A stretch of DNA of 64,000 bases from JANXMY01 sp964251675. GTDB taxonomy: Bacteria > Armatimonadota > Armatimonadia > Armatimonadales > Capsulimonadaceae. The stretch spans positions 1 to 64,000 of the forward strand of contig CAXUKS010000017.1 of NCBI GenBank assembly GCA_964251675.1, in the 5' to 3' direction. Every line of letters begins with the position of its first letter. Within the stretch, counting starts at the first letter, position 1. Under the pieces are notes generated by a model. The model saw only the letters and a list, made by a program, of their open reading frames with translations, was not told the DNA's origin and ran no database searches. The translations under genes and the position numbers were made by a program. Below, in pieces: positions 53,335-61,776 of the stretch.

Positions 53335-54827
53335 ATTTACGCCTTATGCTCAAATTCCGCACAAACGGTGGCCTGGCTCCCACGCAGCGCCAGACCCGGC
53401 CCACCTATATGGACGGCTTTGGCGGAGGCGGCTTCGGCGTCAATGGGGGCTTGGGCGTTATTCCCCGGCGCGGGTTCGACCCCGCCACCACGTCTTTTCT
53501 GGACCAGCTTGCCAAAGGCGGCCCGTCCTTCTTTGCCAGCGCCGCCAGCACGATGCCGCTGCGCCTGCTGCGGATACTCATCGACACGCATGAGATGGCG
53601 GGCATGGCGCTCTCCAATGACCTGGCGTTCACCTTCCGCCCCGGTGCGATGAAGATCGTCGCCGTCAAAGATTATAAAGCCGGCAAGGGCACGGTCGACG
53701 ATAGCGAGACCGCTTATCTCCAGCGTCTCTGGAACCGCACGGACGGCCTGAAGCGGGATGGCGAGATAATTCCCGGCGGGCAGGGCGGCGGGCTGGAAGG
53801 CCTCCAAAAAACCCTTGCCGAGCAGCAGACCAGCGACGGCCTGAGCGCCCTGGAATGCGTCATCGGCCAAGACGGGGTGGAAGACATCATCGACTTCGAC
53901 CCGCTCTCCGTCCAGTTCAAGGAGACGCCGGAGGGCCGCATTGCGCAGCAGCGGCAGCTTGGCGCGAAGGGCGGGTTCAAGGACCTGGACCTGACGACGG
54001 TGCGTCTGGGGGCATGGCGCGGAAGTCGCCAGAACCCTTACGGCAGGCCGCGATTCGGTCAGTTTCTCGGGTGGGGTCTTGGGGACATCGCCCAGCAGCG
54101 CAATATCAACGACTGGCTGCACAGCATGGCCTGGCCGCGCATTGCGTTCGAGTATCCCATCGAGCGCTGGGTGCAGTATGCCAAAGACAACCTCGAGACC
54201 TGCTGCGAGGGTCAGGGCGAAGACGGAAACGATCTGACGCCATCGGAGTGGGCCGCAGGGCAGGCGCACATGATGAAACTGATTTCCGAGAGCCTCGTCT
54301 CTTCGGACTTCATTATGATGGCCGAAGGCGGCAAAGCGAACGTGCTGAATGTAGCATTGGGCAGCGGCGTGCCAGATCTCCTAACCCAGCGGCGACTGAG
54401 AGGCGCACAAGCCCTGGACCATCCGCCAGCTCTTATCGGCATCACCGACGGCGGCACTCAGGCTTATGCGACCGTGCAGCTGGAACAATACGGGGCGAAA
54501 CTGACAGGCGTTGCGGCAGACCCGGACCGGGCAGCGGAGTGGATCGCAAATCTGGACCTGCGGGCGCGGGGCGTGGACATGGTAGCGCGTGTGGAGCGCG
54601 TCCCCATCGTACTCACAGATGCACTCATCAACCAGCAGGCCAGAGCACTTGAAATCGGCAATGAGCTGTCTTTGGTGGACCGGGGCTATCGCACGGATGA
54701 GGATGCGGCGCTGACGCTGACCGGCAGCGGCGTGGCGGACCCGGCGCGGGCCATAGCCGCCCATCAGCGGTCTTTGGCGGCCCCGAAAACGCCGCTTGCT
54801 TTACCTGCTCCCGCAAAGGAAAACTGA
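53331..54827 (+). CDS. Portal protein (DUF935/Mu gp29-like)
   Basis: 498 residues from GTG at 53331 (GTGA overlap with TerL). Segments DTHEMAGMALSNDLAFTFRP, PRFGQFLGWGLGDIAQQRNI, NDWLHSMAWPRIAFEYPIER and GTQAYATVQLEQYG fit the Mu-type portal family; size is right. Twelve copies form the DNA channel and docking site for terminase. Position after TerL supports it. Confidence 0.8.
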   Translation: MNLRLMLKFRTNGGLAPTQRQTRPTYMDGFGGGGFGVNGGLGVIPRRGFDPATTSFLDQLAKGGPSFFASAASTMPLRLLRILIDTHEMAGMALSNDLAFTFRPGAMKIVAVKDYKAGKGTVDDSETAYLQRLWNRTDGLKRDGEIIPGGQGGGLEGLQKTLAEQQTSDGLSALECVIGQDGVEDIIDFDPLSVQFKETPEGRIAQQRQLGAKGGFKDLDLTTVRLGAWRGSRQNPYGRPRFGQFLGWGLGDIAQQRNINDWLHSMAWPRIAFEYPIERWVQYAKDNLETCCEGQGEDGNDLTPSEWAAGQAHMMKLISESLVSSDFIMMAEGGKANVLNVALGSGVPDLLTQRRLRGAQALDHPPALIGITDGGTQAYATVQLEQYGAKLTGVAADPDRAAEWIANLDLRARGVDMVARVERVPIVLTDALINQQARALEIGNELSLVDRGYRTDEDAALTLTGSGVADPARAIAAHQRSLAAPKTPLALPAPAKEN

Positions 54828-54828
54828 T

Positions 54829-55071
54829 ATGCCCCTTCCCAAAAAGTCAGCCGTAGAAAAGCCGACCATCAATAAAACGGCAATAGGTAAACCCGAAGAA
54901 GTTTCCGTGACGGTGCGGCTGCCAAAGGGTTTGCATACGAGGCTGATTGGGATTGGTGCCAGCGAAGGCAAAACACTGGCCGACGTTCTGAACCGGGCAG
55001 CACGAGAGCACGCCGCCAGATACGAGCGCACCAGTCAGACCGTCACCGCCTACACCCGGAAGAAAGACTGA
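54829..55071 (+). CDS. Small ribbon-helix-helix-like protein
   Basis: 80 residues from the ATG at 54829 with AAAGGAAA upstream. KPEEVSVTVRLPKGLHTRLIG...GASEGKTLADVLNRAAREHA is a strand-helix-helix pattern as in Arc/CopG proteins. A DNA-binding regulator inside the head operon is unusual; it may be an autonomous passenger or a late regulator. Confidence 0.6.
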   Translation: MPLPKKSAVEKPTINKTAIGKPEEVSVTVRLPKGLHTRLIGIGASEGKTLADVLNRAAREHAARYERTSQTVTAYTRKKD

Positions 55072-55126
55072 TAAGAAAGCCCCGTAACCAGTGGCAAACC
55101 CCGGACGCACTTGGAGACCTCCTGTT

Positions 55127-55378
55127 ATGGCTGCTACCCCGCCGCCAATGCCTCGGCTTCCGCCCGCCCCGCCGACGCCCGTGAACCTATCCAACCCGGT
55201 TCATGCCCAGGCATATCACTCTTTTGAGGCTGAGCGCGAGGTCAACACCTGGGAGTATGGAACGGAATATAAGCCTCTTCCCGCGAAAGGCTTGGTCTTC
55301 TACGACGGACGTGTTTGGACGCAGCCCTTTCGCCCGTCCGCCCCGCGCCCAATGCCTGCGCCCCCGTTGAAGAGCTGA
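55127..55378 (+). CDS. Pro-rich small protein in head operon
   Basis: 83 residues from the ATG at 55127; GTG at 55091 is an alternative. The start (AATPPPMPRLPPAPPTPVNL) and end are Pro-rich, with a folded centre AYHSFEAEREVNTWEYGTEY. Not recognised; lies between portal and protease, where small head proteins are common. Confidence 0.5.
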   Translation: MAATPPPMPRLPPAPPTPVNLSNPVHAQAYHSFEAEREVNTWEYGTEYKPLPAKGLVFYDGRVWTQPFRPSAPRPMPAPPLKS

Positions 55379-55394
55379 AGAGGAACAGACATCA

Positions 55395-56987
55395 ATGTCT
55401 CAAAAAATACCCAAACTGAAAACTGCCGCTCTCGGTCTTGCTCTGCCGCAACTCGGCGCTGTCCAGGGCGGGGTCAATTCCGCCGTCCTGCCACTGCTCT
55501 CCGGCCACCGGGCGATGGAGCCGAGCCGCCTGGCCGACTTTGAGCGCCGCCTCCTTGCCATCCCTGCAAACCTCGACGTGCGGACGGCTTATGGCGATGA
55601 TGATGACGATACCGGCAGTCCCACCGGCTCGGGCAAACCACGCAAGCCCTATCAGATGGCCGGAGGCATCGCCCTCATTCCGCTTTCGGGTCCTCTGCAA
55701 AAAGACTCGGACTGGATGATGCGCTATTTCGGCGGCACGTCTACCCGCGCCTTCACAGCTCTGTGCAACATGGCCGCAGGCGACCCTGATGTCACTACCC
55801 TCTGCATCGTCGCAGACAGCCCTGGCGGGGATGTGGACGGCACGGCAGAGGCAGCGGATGCCCTGTATGCCATTCGCCTCGCCGGGAAGAAGCCCGTCGT
55901 CGCCTATGTGGACGGCTGGTGCTGCTCGGCGTGCTACTGGATTTGCTCGCAGGCTTCTCAGGTCTACGCGGGGCAGACGGCCATCGTCGGTTCTATCGGC
56001 ACGCGCTGGAGCATGGTGGACACAAGCGCGGCCTACGAGCTGATGGGGCTGAAAAAGTTCGAGATCACCACCGGCACCTACAAAGCGGCGGGGGCGAACG
56101 GCCTGCCCATCACGGATGAAGACGTGGCCTACTTCCAGGGCATCGTCAACGATATGCAGACGCGCTTCTCGGCGGGCGTGGTGCGGGGGCGCAAGCTCAG
56201 CGCGGAAGCCGTCCGGTCTCTGGCGGGGGAAGCGCGGATTTATGTCGGCAAGACGGCGCAGGATGCGGGCCTGATCGACGGCGTTCTCAGCCTCGGCGAC
56301 TTCGTCAAACAGGTACAGAAACAGTCTGGCACGGGTTCACCCAAGTCTAGCACAACCACCGCAAAAAGCGGTTTACAGACCGCCATAAGCGGCACAGGAC
56401 AGATTGATACAGGAGAAGATATGTCAACGTTCATCGAAAAATTCAAGGCTCTTTACAACGAAGCCAGCGGCGAAACGGACGATACCCAGACGCCAGACCC
56501 TGCCGCCGAGGTTATCCGTTTGCGAGCGTCGGTCAGCGCCTTGACTGCCGAGAAGACCACGCGGGACGGGCAGATCGCCGCGCTAACAGGGCAGATGAAT
56601 ACCCTCAGCGCCCAAATCACGGCCCTGACCGGCGAGAAAGAAGCCCTGGCCGGGAAAGTGGCCGAACAGGCCACGCAGGAAGAGCAGTCTGCGGCCCAGG
56701 CGCTGACCGATGCACGGGCCACTGCCCTGAAAGCCGCGACCACTGCCTTTGGGGCAGGCAGTCAGCAGCTTGAACACGTCACGCACCTGATTGAAGCGCA
56801 GACGAACCCCGGCGTGCTGGCCTCCATGACCAGTGCCTACCACAGCGCCACGCCCCCGCACCTGCGGCCCGGCGCAGGCCGGCAGACCGAAGTGCCGGGC
56901 CAGGCCACGACCGAGAAGGAACCGGGCGATTTCTATGCCTCCATCCGGGCCGAGGGCGAGAGAGCTAACCAGACCGCCGGAAAATAG
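55395..56987 (+). CDS. Prohead protease (S49/SppA-like) fused to scaffold
   Basis: 530 residues. Residues 85-320 are an S49 peptidase: GIALIPLSGPL, DSPGGDVDGTAEAAD, then the Ser nucleophile in WCCSACYW (about 178), VGSIGTRWSM and a Lys in ITTGTYKAAG. After a linker, residues 343-530 are a coiled-coil scaffold (VSALTAEKTTRDGQIAALTG, TLSAQITALTGEKEALAGKV). This is the lambda C/Nu3 layout; a strong internal start gives the scaffold alone. The start is preceded by AGAGGAACAGACATCA. Confidence 0.88.
   Translation: MSQKIPKLKTAALGLALPQLGAVQGGVNSAVLPLLSGHRAMEPSRLADFERRLLAIPANLDVRTAYGDDDDDTGSPTGSGKPRKPYQMAGGIALIPLSGPLQKDSDWMMRYFGGTSTRAFTALCNMAAGDPDVTTLCIVADSPGGDVDGTAEAADALYAIRLAGKKPVVAYVDGWCCSACYWICSQASQVYAGQTAIVGSIGTRWSMVDTSAAYELMGLKKFEITTGTYKAAGANGLPITDEDVAYFQGIVNDMQTRFSAGVVRGRKLSAEAVRSLAGEARIYVGKTAQDAGLIDGVLSLGDFVKQVQKQSGTGSPKSSTTTAKSGLQTAISGTGQIDTGEDMSTFIEKFKALYNEASGETDDTQTPDPAAEVIRLRASVSALTAEKTTRDGQIAALTGQMNTLSAQITALTGEKEALAGKVAEQATQEEQSAAQALTDARATALKAATTAFGAGSQQLEHVTHLIEAQTNPGVLASMTSAYHSATPPHLRPGAGRQTEVPGQATTEKEPGDFYASIRAEGERANQTAGK
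56421..56987 (+). CDS. Nested scaffold protein (Nu3-like)
   Basis: 188 residues, in frame with the protease. ATG at 56421 has a perfect AGGAG 5 bases before it inside the protease gene, and begins MSTFIEKFKALYNEASGETD. Mainly coiled coil, then a C-terminal segment (EPGDFYASIRAEGERANQTA) typical for capsid binding. Expected to form the prohead core in more copies than the full protease. Confidence 0.75.
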   Translation: MSTFIEKFKALYNEASGETDDTQTPDPAAEVIRLRASVSALTAEKTTRDGQIAALTGQMNTLSAQITALTGEKEALAGKVAEQATQEEQSAAQALTDARATALKAATTAFGAGSQQLEHVTHLIEAQTNPGVLASMTSAYHSATPPHLRPGAGRQTEVPGQATTEKEPGDFYASIRAEGERANQTAGK

Positions 56988-57027
56988 AGCAGACCGCCAG
57001 AAAATAGAGCAGACCGGAAAGTAGAGC
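56966..57027. repeat. Three ~20-base repeats at the scaffold stop
   Basis: CAGACCGCCGGAAAATAGAG, then CAGACCGCCAGAAAATAGAG, then the shorter CAGACCGGAAAGTAGAG. The scaffold TAG stop lies in the first copy; copies two and three hold TAG in the same place. Likely local duplication. Confidence 0.75.
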
Positions 57028-57062
57028 AGTTTTCCATCCTCTGCTTTCTCCTGCTCACTTCC

Positions 57063-57082
57063 CGCTTTTCGTGCGAAAAGCG
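57063..57082. repeat. Degenerate palindrome copy
   Basis: CGCTTTTCGTGCGAAAAGCG, with one central mismatch (TG for CG) relative to the perfect core. Located just before the decoration protein. Confidence 0.6.
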
Positions 57083-57109
57083 CCTCTCCTGTTACAGAAA
57101 GAGAAACGC

Positions 57110-57508
57110 ATGCTCAACTTTACGAAGACCCCCGGCGGGGCGGCTTACGCCCCCGTCATCGTGGGGGCGGTGCTGGGGATGACCCACATTAAACTGGACG
57201 TGTCCACCCTGACGGCAGCGGAAGTCGACTCGCACGGCTACCTGAAGCCAGGCGTTCCTCTCCAGAAAGACGGCACGCTGGTCTCAGGCGCGGGCCAGTC
57301 CGTCTACGCCATCACCATTGAAGCCAACAAAATCCGGCAAGACAACGTCGGGCTTGCGGCGGATACCACAGACCCGCCCATCGCTGTCTGCACCCTCGGC
57401 CTGGTCAACCTCGACATCGTGGAAGATAATCTGGGCCGGGCGCTGACTGCCAATGAACTGGCCGCTTTCACCGGAGGCGGTTGCCGCCTGCAACTGACCA
57501 CCACATGA
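57110..57508 (+). CDS. Head decoration protein (lambda gpD-like)
   Basis: 132 residues from the ATG at 57110. Small beta-rich protein: TAAEVDSHGYLKPGVPLQKD, GQSVYAITIEANKIRQDN, PPIAVCTLGLVNLDIVEDNL. These fit the capsid-stabilising family (gpD/HDPD type), and it lies exactly between scaffold and capsid genes. A terminator-like hairpin follows, which would raise or tune its level. Confidence 0.75.
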   Translation: MLNFTKTPGGAAYAPVIVGAVLGMTHIKLDVSTLTAAEVDSHGYLKPGVPLQKDGTLVSGAGQSVYAITIEANKIRQDNVGLAADTTDPPIAVCTLGLVNLDIVEDNLGRALTANELAAFTGGGCRLQLTTT

Positions 57509-57554
57509 GTTCCAAAACCTGCGGAGTTCTAAAACCTGACCCGCTTTTGCCTTG

Positions 57555-57594
57555 AAGGGCTGTCTGCGCTTGTGTAAACGCAGACAGCCCTTTT
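57555..57594 (+). terminator. Hairpin between decoration and capsid genes
   Basis: A perfect 14-base stem AAGGGCTGTCTGCG (57555-57568) / CGCAGACAGCCCTT (57579-57592) and TTTT. In the middle of an operon it probably attenuates or stabilises the upstream message, not a full stop. Confidence 0.85.
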
Positions 57595-57621
57595 GTTTGA
57601 CCCTTTTTTTGGAGAAACTGA

Positions 57622-58680
57622 ATGGACTTCACCTGGCTTGAAACCGAGCGCCGCTACGCTCCGCCCGCCCTGACCGTTCGCGCTCAGACCGTCTCCCCCA
57701 ACGACCGGGGCATCCTGCGCTGGGATACTTACTTCCCCCGCGTCGATGTCGAGAGCATTGACCTGTCCGAGATCATCACCCTGGACGACCGTCCTGTGGC
57801 CGACCGCCGCGACTGGAACGGGCCGGGCCGATTGATTCCCATCAATATCCCCGCGCTCAAAGGCATGGAAATCACTCCCATTGAGGCGTATGACGCAATT
57901 GGTGAGCGCGAAATCCAGAAACTGAACGAGCGGACAGGGGGAAACGCCCAGCTCATTCGTGACCAGATTGGCGTGACCATTCCGCGCCGCTCGGACCGTC
58001 TCAGCAAAGCCTGCTATCGGCGTATCGAGGTGGATGCGTTTGCCGCCTGGGCACTGGGGACCGTCACCGTTCGCAGCCCCCAAGATGCCACAAAAAAATA
58101 CACCGTCTCGCTGAACTACGATCCGGCCCGGCTCCAGACCGCGCCCACGGCGTGGAACGACGGCGGTTCGAACGCTTACAACAACCTCATCGCCTGGTGC
58201 ACGGATGCCATTGACGCCGTGGGGGGAATCGAAGGCGTCATGCTACGCCTGCCTCTGCTGAACGAAATCCTGCGTGATGCCCCGCCAATGGCGCTGGGTG
58301 TGCCGATGACGCGGGCGCAGCTTGCGGATCGCATTGGGCAGGACCTGGCCCAGCCGTTCCGCTTCGAGCTTTTCGAGGACATGGTGGACATCTTCGATGA
58401 TGGGGGCGTCACCACGACCCGCACCAAAGTCTGGGCGGCTGGCCGTTTGGCGGCCATTCCACAAGGCACCACGGTGGGCAGCTCCTACTTTGCACCCGTG
58501 GCACGGGCGATGGAACTGGCGAACGTGGAACCAGCGGCGGCGATTGACGTAAATGGGGTTTCCGTCTTCTACGAAAGCACAAATTCCGGCAAAGAGCTTC
58601 AGATTCAGTCTCAGCTCAACGCCCTGTCCGTACCCAGCGAGCAGCTCGTCTACGTCATCAACACGCTCGTCGGGGTGTAA
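57622..58680 (+). CDS. Major capsid protein (phage E/HK97-fold family)
   Basis: 352 residues. Starts MDFTWLETERRYAPPALTVR and contains DTYFPRVDVESIDLSEIITL, IPALKGMEITPIEAYDAIGE, a helical spine region (GVPMTRAQLADRIGQDLAQP) and a C-terminal NSGKELQIQSQLNALSVP...VYVINTLVGV. Length and motif order match lambda gpE-type capsid proteins. GGAG lies 8 bases before ATG. It forms the icosahedral shell over the scaffold. Confidence 0.88.
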   Translation: MDFTWLETERRYAPPALTVRAQTVSPNDRGILRWDTYFPRVDVESIDLSEIITLDDRPVADRRDWNGPGRLIPINIPALKGMEITPIEAYDAIGEREIQKLNERTGGNAQLIRDQIGVTIPRRSDRLSKACYRRIEVDAFAAWALGTVTVRSPQDATKKYTVSLNYDPARLQTAPTAWNDGGSNAYNNLIAWCTDAIDAVGGIEGVMLRLPLLNEILRDAPPMALGVPMTRAQLADRIGQDLAQPFRFELFEDMVDIFDDGGVTTTRTKVWAAGRLAAIPQGTTVGSSYFAPVARAMELANVEPAAAIDVNGVSVFYESTNSGKELQIQSQLNALSVPSEQLVYVINTLVGV

Positions 58681-58717
58681 GCGGCTTTTCGCTTCCACTC
58701 TTCCCGCTTGCGATTAT

Positions 58718-58737
58718 GGCCCGCCCTGCGGCGGGCC
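58718..58737 (+). terminator. GC hairpin after the capsid gene
   Basis: GGCCCGCC-CTGC-GGCGGGCC, perfect, followed after TGGAGGC by TTTTATTTT. Overlaps an ATG at 58716, which makes the TTG at 58752 the better start of the next gene. Confidence 0.75.
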
Positions 58738-58751
58738 TGGAGGCTTTTATT

Positions 58752-59249
58752 TTGCTCGAACTTACCGAGATGCAAGACATCATCAGAAACGGCGGCAGCA
58801 TCCGCACGGACGCGGGGGAAGTGGTCACGGACCCTGACCGGCTGGAAGACGCGCTGGCGGCGGCAGCGGCCATGCCCGCTCCCAAGAAGGTCCTCTACCC
58901 GAGCCTGGAAAACCTGGTAGACGCACAAACCGAAGCGGAGACGCTGAAGGTGCAAATCGCCAATGCCAAAGTGGCGCTGGATGCGGATGATGTCGTGATC
59001 GCTGCTCTGAGTTCCGACAAGGGCGCGCTGGTGGAAGCGAACCGGAAGATGGTCACTGACAACGGTTCCCTGATGATGCAAAACTCCGCTCTAAGTGCTG
59101 ACAAAGACGCTCTGACTGCGGATAAGGCGGCCCTCGAAGCCGAGAAGTCAACTCTTTCAGCACAGGTCACAGACCTTCAGAAGCAGCTTGCAACCGCGAA
59201 CAAGAAAGCGGCAACCGCTGCTTCTGAAGCCCCGCCTGCCGGCGCATAG
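58752..59249 (+). CDS. Coiled-coil protein after capsid gene
   Basis: 165 residues from TTG at 58752 with GGAGG 8 bases upstream. An N-terminal part (MQDIIRNGGSIRTDAGEVVT, like head-tail joining accessory proteins) and a long heptad coiled coil (DKDALTADKAALEAEKSTLS...VTDLQKQLATANKK). Between capsid and connector genes; may be a head accessory. No family recognised. Confidence 0.6.
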   Translation: MLELTEMQDIIRNGGSIRTDAGEVVTDPDRLEDALAAAAAMPAPKKVLYPSLENLVDAQTEAETLKVQIANAKVALDADDVVIAALSSDKGALVEANRKMVTDNGSLMMQNSALSADKDALTADKAALEAEKSTLSAQVTDLQKQLATANKKAATAASEAPPAGA

Positions 59250-59263
59250 TAAGGGGCAGAGCA

Positions 59264-59770
59264 ATGCCAACACTGAGTACTGCCGGGGGCCTGCGCGTCG
59301 CCGAGCGCCGCCTTCAATCACTGAGCGAAGAGCTGGGCGAAGTCGACCTGGAAGAAGAAGTCGACCAGGCGGCTTTGATGCTGCGCGGCGAGCTGCCCCT
59401 TCTCCCTGATTATCCGGCTTTGCCGGAAGATCAGCAAGGTTTCTACGATGTCGCCACGGGCCTTGGCGGGGCCAGCGCCTTGCTGATGCCCGCCATCCTG
59501 AAGGCAAACGACGGCCTGGCCCGGCTGAAGACGCCGGAGTTCGAGTACACGTTCACCGTGCCGAGCGTGGCAGACCGGCAGGCGTGGGCAACAGAGGTTG
59601 CCCAAGCGATTGAACTTCTGGTTCGCTACGTGCGGAGCCTGAACCCGCCTCGGCACAAACCGGCCTTCATTATGTTCGGCGCGGCAGGCGTGGCACGGGC
59701 CAGAGCGCGGGAGCAGGCGACTTTCGACACAGGCGGTTGCCTCTGTCGCTTCCTTCCTCTCGGTTGGTAA
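59264..59770 (+). CDS. Putative head-tail connector component
   Basis: 168 residues. A helical start (RVAERRLQSLSEELGEVDLE), acidic Leu-rich centre (GELPLLPDYPALPEDQQGFY) and a basic end. First of four short genes lying between capsid and tail tube where connector, adaptor and completion proteins are normally found. Assigned by position only. Confidence 0.5.
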   Translation: MPTLSTAGGLRVAERRLQSLSEELGEVDLEEEVDQAALMLRGELPLLPDYPALPEDQQGFYDVATGLGGASALLMPAILKANDGLARLKTPEFEYTFTVPSVADRQAWATEVAQAIELLVRYVRSLNPPRHKPAFIMFGAAGVARARAREQATFDTGGCLCRFLPLGW

Positions 59771-59798
59771 GCAATAAGCAGAGAAAGAGGAGCGAGCT

Positions 59799-60215
59799 AT
59801 GCCCAGCGCCCAGTTCATCCAGAAGCTGATGGCAAAAACGCGGCGCGATCAGGGCGGGCGGGTCGTCATCGCTGGTCAGAGTTACCCGATGACGACCCGC
59901 TCTTTGGAGCCAAACGAACACGAATACCTGCCGGAAAACCTCACCAACGCGGCGTCGGCAGAGCTTCGGCTTTTTTGCGTGACTCCTACCGACTTCCCCA
60001 TCTGGCCTGCGCTTGGCAGCCGTGCGACCTGGGCGGGAACAGACTATACGATCATCGCGGTGCGACCCGGTGACGATGTAATCGGCGACGTTTACATGAA
60101 GCTGGAACTCTACGTCTATCGCACGCCGGAGGAGGCCAGTGCAACCGTCGAGACACCCCAGGAAGCGGCAGACAGCGGACACCCTGAAGATGCCGGGAAG
60201 CGAAAACGATACTAA
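59799..60215 (+). CDS. Putative head-tail adaptor
   Basis: 138 residues. Compact beta-rich fold: GGRVVIAGQSYPMTTRSLEP, TWAGTDYTIIAVRPGDDVIG, DVYMKLELYVYRT. Size and position suit a stopper/adaptor of lambda gpFII or gp16 type. AGAGGAGCGAGCT upstream. Evidence positional. Confidence 0.5.
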   Translation: MPSAQFIQKLMAKTRRDQGGRVVIAGQSYPMTTRSLEPNEHEYLPENLTNAASAELRLFCVTPTDFPIWPALGSRATWAGTDYTIIAVRPGDDVIGDVYMKLELYVYRTPEEASATVETPQEAADSGHPEDAGKRKRY

Positions 60216-60277
60216 CACGCAGGACTATGAACTGACACCAAGCAATTTTGAAGAAGCAATTTTGAAAGGCTAATACC

Positions 60278-60577
60278 ATGTCCACCGAAAAGAAATACTC
60301 CTGCCCGCGCTGCGGCTACTTTGACCCGGATATTGCGCCGGTGACTGTGCTGGACGAAAAGCCCTCGGCGGCCGCATCGGCCCAGGCAGCATCACCTGAA
60401 ACACAAGCTGTCGAGACTGTACCTGCCGCCGTTCCTGCGGCTCCTGCTGTTTCCGATACCCCGACCACTGTGACGGCTACCATCGCTGGGCAGGAAGTCC
60501 AAATCGCAGCGGACGCGGTTGTGGAACATGATGGCCAGGCAGAAACAGCCGCAGATGTGGTTGCTGTTGAGGCGTAA
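60278..60577 (+). CDS. Hypothetical protein with N-terminal Cys pair
   Basis: 99 residues. CPRCGYFDPDIAPVTVLDEK at the start (one C-x-x-C), then an Ala/Val/Pro/Thr-rich low-complexity region and TVTATIAGQEVQIAADAVVE. AAAGG lies 13 bases before ATG, preceded by the repeat AGCAATTTTGAA twice. Not recognised; perhaps a scaffold or assembly factor. Confidence 0.5.
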   Translation: MSTEKKYSCPRCGYFDPDIAPVTVLDEKPSAAASAQAASPETQAVETVPAAVPAAPAVSDTPTTVTATIAGQEVQIAADAVVEHDGQAETAADVVAVEA

Positions 60578-60580
60578 TCC

Positions 60581-61060
60581 GTGCCTGTTGCCGTTACCTA
60601 TCTGCTGACTGTCAATGCCGAGATGGTTCCGGTGGAGCTGATTCCGACGCTGATCAATGCTCTGGCTGACCTAGAGCCGGTCCTGCTGGATAAAGTCGGA
60701 ACCTACCTCTACAAAGTCGAAGAACAGAACTTCGAGGACAGGGGCGCAACTTTTGGAGTGCCCTGGGAGCCGCTGAAGCCAGAAACGCGGCTCGAAAAAG
60801 CGCGGCTTGGCTACGGGGATCAGGACCTCGTGCGAACCGGCAAGCTGGCAGCGGCCATCGGCGAGAGCATCACACTGGCCCCGGACAGTATCAGCGTCGG
60901 CATTGACCCTGCCGCTGTGCCTTACGCCGCCGACCAAAACGACCATCGCCTGCTGATTGCCATTGGCCCGCAGCAACTGGCTGACATTGAGCAGATGCTC
61001 GAACAGTGGGCTGCTTCGCTCGGTATCCCTCCCGGCGCCGTACAGTTCACCCCGGTCTAA
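60581..61060 (+). CDS. Tail completion protein (Mu gpG-like virion morphogenesis)
   Basis: 159 residues from GTG at 60581. NFEDRGATFGVPWEPLKPET, DLVRTGKLAAAIGESITLAP and SVGIDPAAVPYAADQND follow the 'W.pl...L..tG.L..si...vG...YA..hQ' pattern of Mu gpG/P2 gpS-type proteins, which close the neck between head and tail. Position fits. Confidence 0.75.
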   Translation: MPVAVTYLLTVNAEMVPVELIPTLINALADLEPVLLDKVGTYLYKVEEQNFEDRGATFGVPWEPLKPETRLEKARLGYGDQDLVRTGKLAAAIGESITLAPDSISVGIDPAAVPYAADQNDHRLLIAIGPQQLADIEQMLEQWAASLGIPPGAVQFTPV

Positions 61061-61092
61061 GCGCACCCCGGTTTAATTTTGGTTCAACTCTT

Positions 61093-61671
61093 ATGCCTGC
61101 TTACACTCAATGGCCCCTGCGACGTGCTTTGTCTCGGGCGCTCCGAGACGTGATCATTTCCGTTGGCTTGCCTAGTATCAACGGTTACCTGTCGGCCAAC
61201 ATGATCCCGGCGGCGACGGCGGTGCAGATCGGCGAAGCGTCTCTCGTGCTTGGCAACCTGCCGAACATTAGCGGAGCTGTTGTGGAAATCGACCAGCCTC
61301 AGCAGCAGGTTAGCCGCATCGCCAACGACACCTTTGGGGTGGTGCTGGTCAGCACAATCACCCTCAGCCTGACTCGTGCTGGGGACAGCGACCCGGAAGA
61401 CTTCAAATTCGTCGGCGATGTGCTCCTCGACATGCTTTTTGACGTGTTCAACCAGGAATCTCAGACCAGGCTGAGAGGCTTGCATTCGGACGGAACGCCT
61501 TACCTGCCTGAAGGCAAGCCTTTTCAGGACTGCTGGTGCTACCTAGCCCTGCACCCGAAGACGCGCCAGGCCGACGCCAATAATGTGACCATGGCCACGC
61601 AATGGACGCTGTATCACACCGCGTCTATCACTTATTCTAACACTCGCCCCGACGCACTCGGATTACAATGA
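61093..61671 (+). CDS. Putative tail terminator or neck protein
   Basis: 192 residues from the ATG at 61093 with a weak ribosome site. Alternating strands (AVQIGEASLVLGNLPNISGA, FGVVLVSTITLSLTRAGDSD) and a helical middle (FVGDVLLDMLFDVFNQ). It lies between a completion protein and the tail tube, where tail terminators (gpU-like) occur. Evidence positional. Confidence 0.55.
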   Translation: MPAYTQWPLRRALSRALRDVIISVGLPSINGYLSANMIPAATAVQIGEASLVLGNLPNISGAVVEIDQPQQQVSRIANDTFGVVLVSTITLSLTRAGDSDPEDFKFVGDVLLDMLFDVFNQESQTRLRGLHSDGTPYLPEGKPFQDCWCYLALHPKTRQADANNVTMATQWTLYHTASITYSNTRPDALGLQ

Positions 61672-61776
61672 TGCGCTGGGGATGTAGTTTTTGCTCAGTC
61701 GTTTTTTGTTCAGGAGATGCTCCCATGCCGCCTGTCGCCCCAAATACAAATTTGATTTCAATTTAGGAGATTCATT

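Noticed and set aside
59770..60060. Long read-through extension after the TAA of 59264-59770
   Set aside because: The extension is the +1 shadow of the next real gene, not a suppressed product.
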